From: Candidatus Lumbricidiphila eiseniae
GTDB taxonomy: Bacteria > Actinomycetota > Actinomycetes > Actinomycetales > Microbacteriaceae
DNA: 64,000 nt
NCBI GenBank assembly: GCA_002529645.1
Contig: NAEP01000028.1
Location: 124,001 to 188,000 of the forward strand
Direction of reading: 5' to 3'
In this document: piece by piece, positions 62,450 to 64,000 of the stretch
Position numbering within the stretch: position 1 is the stretch's first letter
Layout: each line of letters opens with the position of its first letter
Position numbers and translations under genes: made by a program
Notes under the pieces: model-generated
What the model was told of the DNA's origin: nothing
Database searches by the model: none
The model's input: the letters and a program-made list of their open reading frames with translations, nothing else

Positions 62450-63471
62450 TTATGCTGCAGTGAGTTCTGGGATCGTGACCTTCTCTTCGGTGGCGTTGAG
62501 GAGCCTCATGGAGTGCTCGCTGAAGTAGCGTTGGTTGGCGCTGTCCTATTCGTTGTGTTGCTTGATCAGGACGTGCTCGGCGAGGTGCAGCAGCGCGGTG
62601 GGGTTGGGGAATGTGCCGACGAGGTCGGTGTGATGCTTTATCTTCTTGTTGACCCGTTCGAGGGGGTTTGTGGACCAGATCTGCCGCCAGTGCGCGTAGG
62701 GGAACGCCGCGAACGCGAGTAGGTCGTCGCGGGCGGACTCGAGCATCTCGGCGATCTTCGGGTGGGAGCGGGTGAGTATCTTCACGACCTCGTCGAATTG
62801 AGCGTGAATATGCTTCTTGTCGGGTTGCGCGAAGATCGTGCGGATGATCGATGCGGGCATCGGACCGGCGCTCTTCTGCAGGTTCGAGAGCACGTTCCTC
62901 ATGAAATGGACTCGACATCTCTGCCAGCTGGAGCCGACGAACACGGTCTTGATCGCGGCGATCAGCCCGCTGTGAGCGTGGCGAGATGATGAGCTTCACC
63001 CCGTCCAGTCCGCGAGCCTTCAACGACCGCAGGAAGGTGGTCCAGAACGGCTGCGATTCGGTCTCGCCGACCTCGAAGCCGAGGACTTCGCTTCTTCCGG
63101 TCTGCGGCGACGCCGACCACGACCGCCTGGGACACCACCGGGCGGCCGATCCGGGCTTTGCAATAGGTCGCGTCGAGGAACACGTACGGGTAGGTCGCAT
63201 CGGCCAGCGGGCGGTCCCGGAACGCGGCGAGGTCCTCATCGAGGTTCGCGCAGATCCGCGACGCCTCCGACGTCGAGATCCCCGTGTCCGCGCCCAGCGC
63301 CTTCACCAGATCATCGAGCTTCCGGGTCCAGACGCCGTGCACGTACGCCTCCATCACCACCGCGAACAGCGCCTGATAGAACGTTTCGGTCGCCGTCCGG
63401 ATCCGGTCGGTGACCTCGGTGAGTTTCAGTTCCCCGAGGAGCTCAAGAAGGACAGACTGGTCTAGAGCCAT
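62450..63471 (-). pseudogene. IS256-family transposase, broken by two frameshifts and a nonsense codon
   Basis: Starts MALDQSVLLELLGELKLTEV at 63471. Frame 1 runs through YPYVFLDATYCKARIG (first catalytic Asp) and VVVGVAADRK. A second frame continues SEVLGFEVGETESQPFWTTF and GLDGVKLIIS, and a third frame gives QRCRVHFMRNVLSNLQ and the catalytic-Glu region WSTNPLERVNKKIK to KQHNE. There a TAG replaces what is normally a Trp, and the conserved tail NQRYFSEHSM to TIPELTAA follows to TAA at 62450. Frameshifts are near 63100 and 62960. Confidence 0.88.
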
Positions 63472-63599
63472 CGTGCGTATGTATCTTCCTGTGAGTGACT
63501 TTGATCGGCACCCACTGACCATCACACGATGGCTCACCACGACAACGACGTGACACCCGAGCCGAAAAACCACACCAACTCCTGGGACGCCACCCGGGT

Positions 63600-63968
63600 C
63601 CGGGAACTCGATCTGAGACCTGCCCCCGAATCATCCGGGGGTGCCCACCCTGCCCGGAGCCTGTCTATCACCCACCCCATCATCCGATCCTGCACAAACA
63701 CCCACGGCCGGTGGGAGTTCAACGCTCGCTTACGATACCGGCGCTCCGTCCGTTCCGCCCGGTACTGCGTTGTGGTCACTGGACCAGATATGTAACCGAA
63801 CATCCCGGAACGGACGATATGACTCATCATTCATTCCGCGGCATCCATCTGTTCGAGACGTGTCTCTTGCGACACCATGGACACAGACCGACCCAACACC
63901 GCAGCGACCTGCCGAACAGACCACCCCGCACCATTCTCGATCTGAATCCGCTCAACCCAACAACACAT
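63600..63968 (-). pseudogene. IS30-family transposase, N-terminal part with in-frame stop
   Basis: ATG at 63968 opens 45 codons with the IS30 helix-turn-helix (GAGWSVRQVAAVLGRSVSMV) ending at TGA (63831). Another frame continues with TQYRAERTERRYRKRALNSH and VQDRMMGWVIDRLRAGWAPP, the next conserved block of IS30 transposases, before fading near 63600. The DDE part is absent. Confidence 0.7.
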
Positions 63969-64000
63969 GACCGCCATGTATACCCATAGAAGCGCAACCC

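Larger units (their letters stand above)
62204..64000. mobile_element. Nested IS remnants: inward-facing IS30-family ends around an IS256-family transposase
   Basis: The left end (from 62204) and the reverse complement of the window end (64000) share a terminal sequence starting GGGTTGCGCTTCTA and continue similar for about 55 bases including the same ATGTGT transposase start. Between them lies an IS256-family transposase on the reverse strand. All coding parts are broken. The right boundary may lie beyond the window. Confidence 0.72.

Overview
The window comes from a high-GC Gram-positive chromosome, most likely an actinobacterium of the Microbacteriaceae or a close family. This rests on the frequent GTG starts, ATGA/GTGA start-stop overlaps, the acyl-CoA carboxylase set with its own small epsilon subunit next to birA, the purK-purE-LCP order followed by a dTDP-rhamnose glycan cluster, and an LpdA-type quinone dehydrogenase. 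The genus cannot be read from the sequence. No rRNA, tRNA or canonical cas gene was recognised.

Layout. 1-4.9 kb: nucleoside salvage operon (two permeases of a BmpA-type nucleoside ABC importer, the first cut by the window edge, then cdd, deoA, add). 4.9-10.7 kb: accessory island with an IS481 relic, an AT-rich patch, and a putative peptide locus: a small secreted peptide, a cysteine-containing lipoprotein, a peptidoglycan-binding membrane adaptor, an ABC ATPase and an FtsX/MacB-like permease, flanked by decayed copies of the peptide and lipoprotein genes. 10.7-28.7 kb: mostly core metabolism (phosphohexomutase, purine nucleoside phosphorylase, LpdA-like reductase, succinate-semialdehyde dehydrogenase, acyl-CoA carboxylase alpha, beta and epsilon, Maf, RNA methyltransferase, birA), interrupted at 18.4-22.3 kb by two drug-efflux-like MFS genes with a 66-aa ORF between them and a decayed HTH/ImmA gene. 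28.7-51.8 kb: purK, purE, then a cell-surface polysaccharide cluster with an LCP ligase, the complete dTDP-L-rhamnose pathway, at least nine glycosyltransferases, a Wzm/Wzt ABC exporter with a glycan-binding tail, a DUF2142 membrane protein and a flippase-like protein. 51.8-61.3 kb: a substrate-utilisation module (PfkB kinase, class II aldolase, class III aminotransferase, divergent TetR-type regulator, and a five-gene Dpp/Opp-type importer). 61.3-64 kb: a YqhA-like protein followed by a nest of decayed insertion sequences (an IS256-family transposase with a nonsense codon and frameshifts between two inward-facing IS30-family ends).

The most unusual signal is not a gene. At several unrelated gene boundaries there are direct repeats of about 25-30 bp whose copies start 61 or 62 bp apart with unrelated 31-33 bp sequences between them. 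This is the geometry of type I-E CRISPR units, but the repeat sequence differs at each locus. The best case (10453-10543) has an internal control: the paralogous segment at 9871-9900 has one copy and lacks exactly 61 bp. One locus (29901-30053) has three repeats and two different spacers. I infer that these may be footprints of off-target Cas1-Cas2 spacer integration (neo-CRISPR loci). Other short tandem repeats in the window have other periods (17, 21, 27, 51 bp), so the claim needs a genome-wide count.
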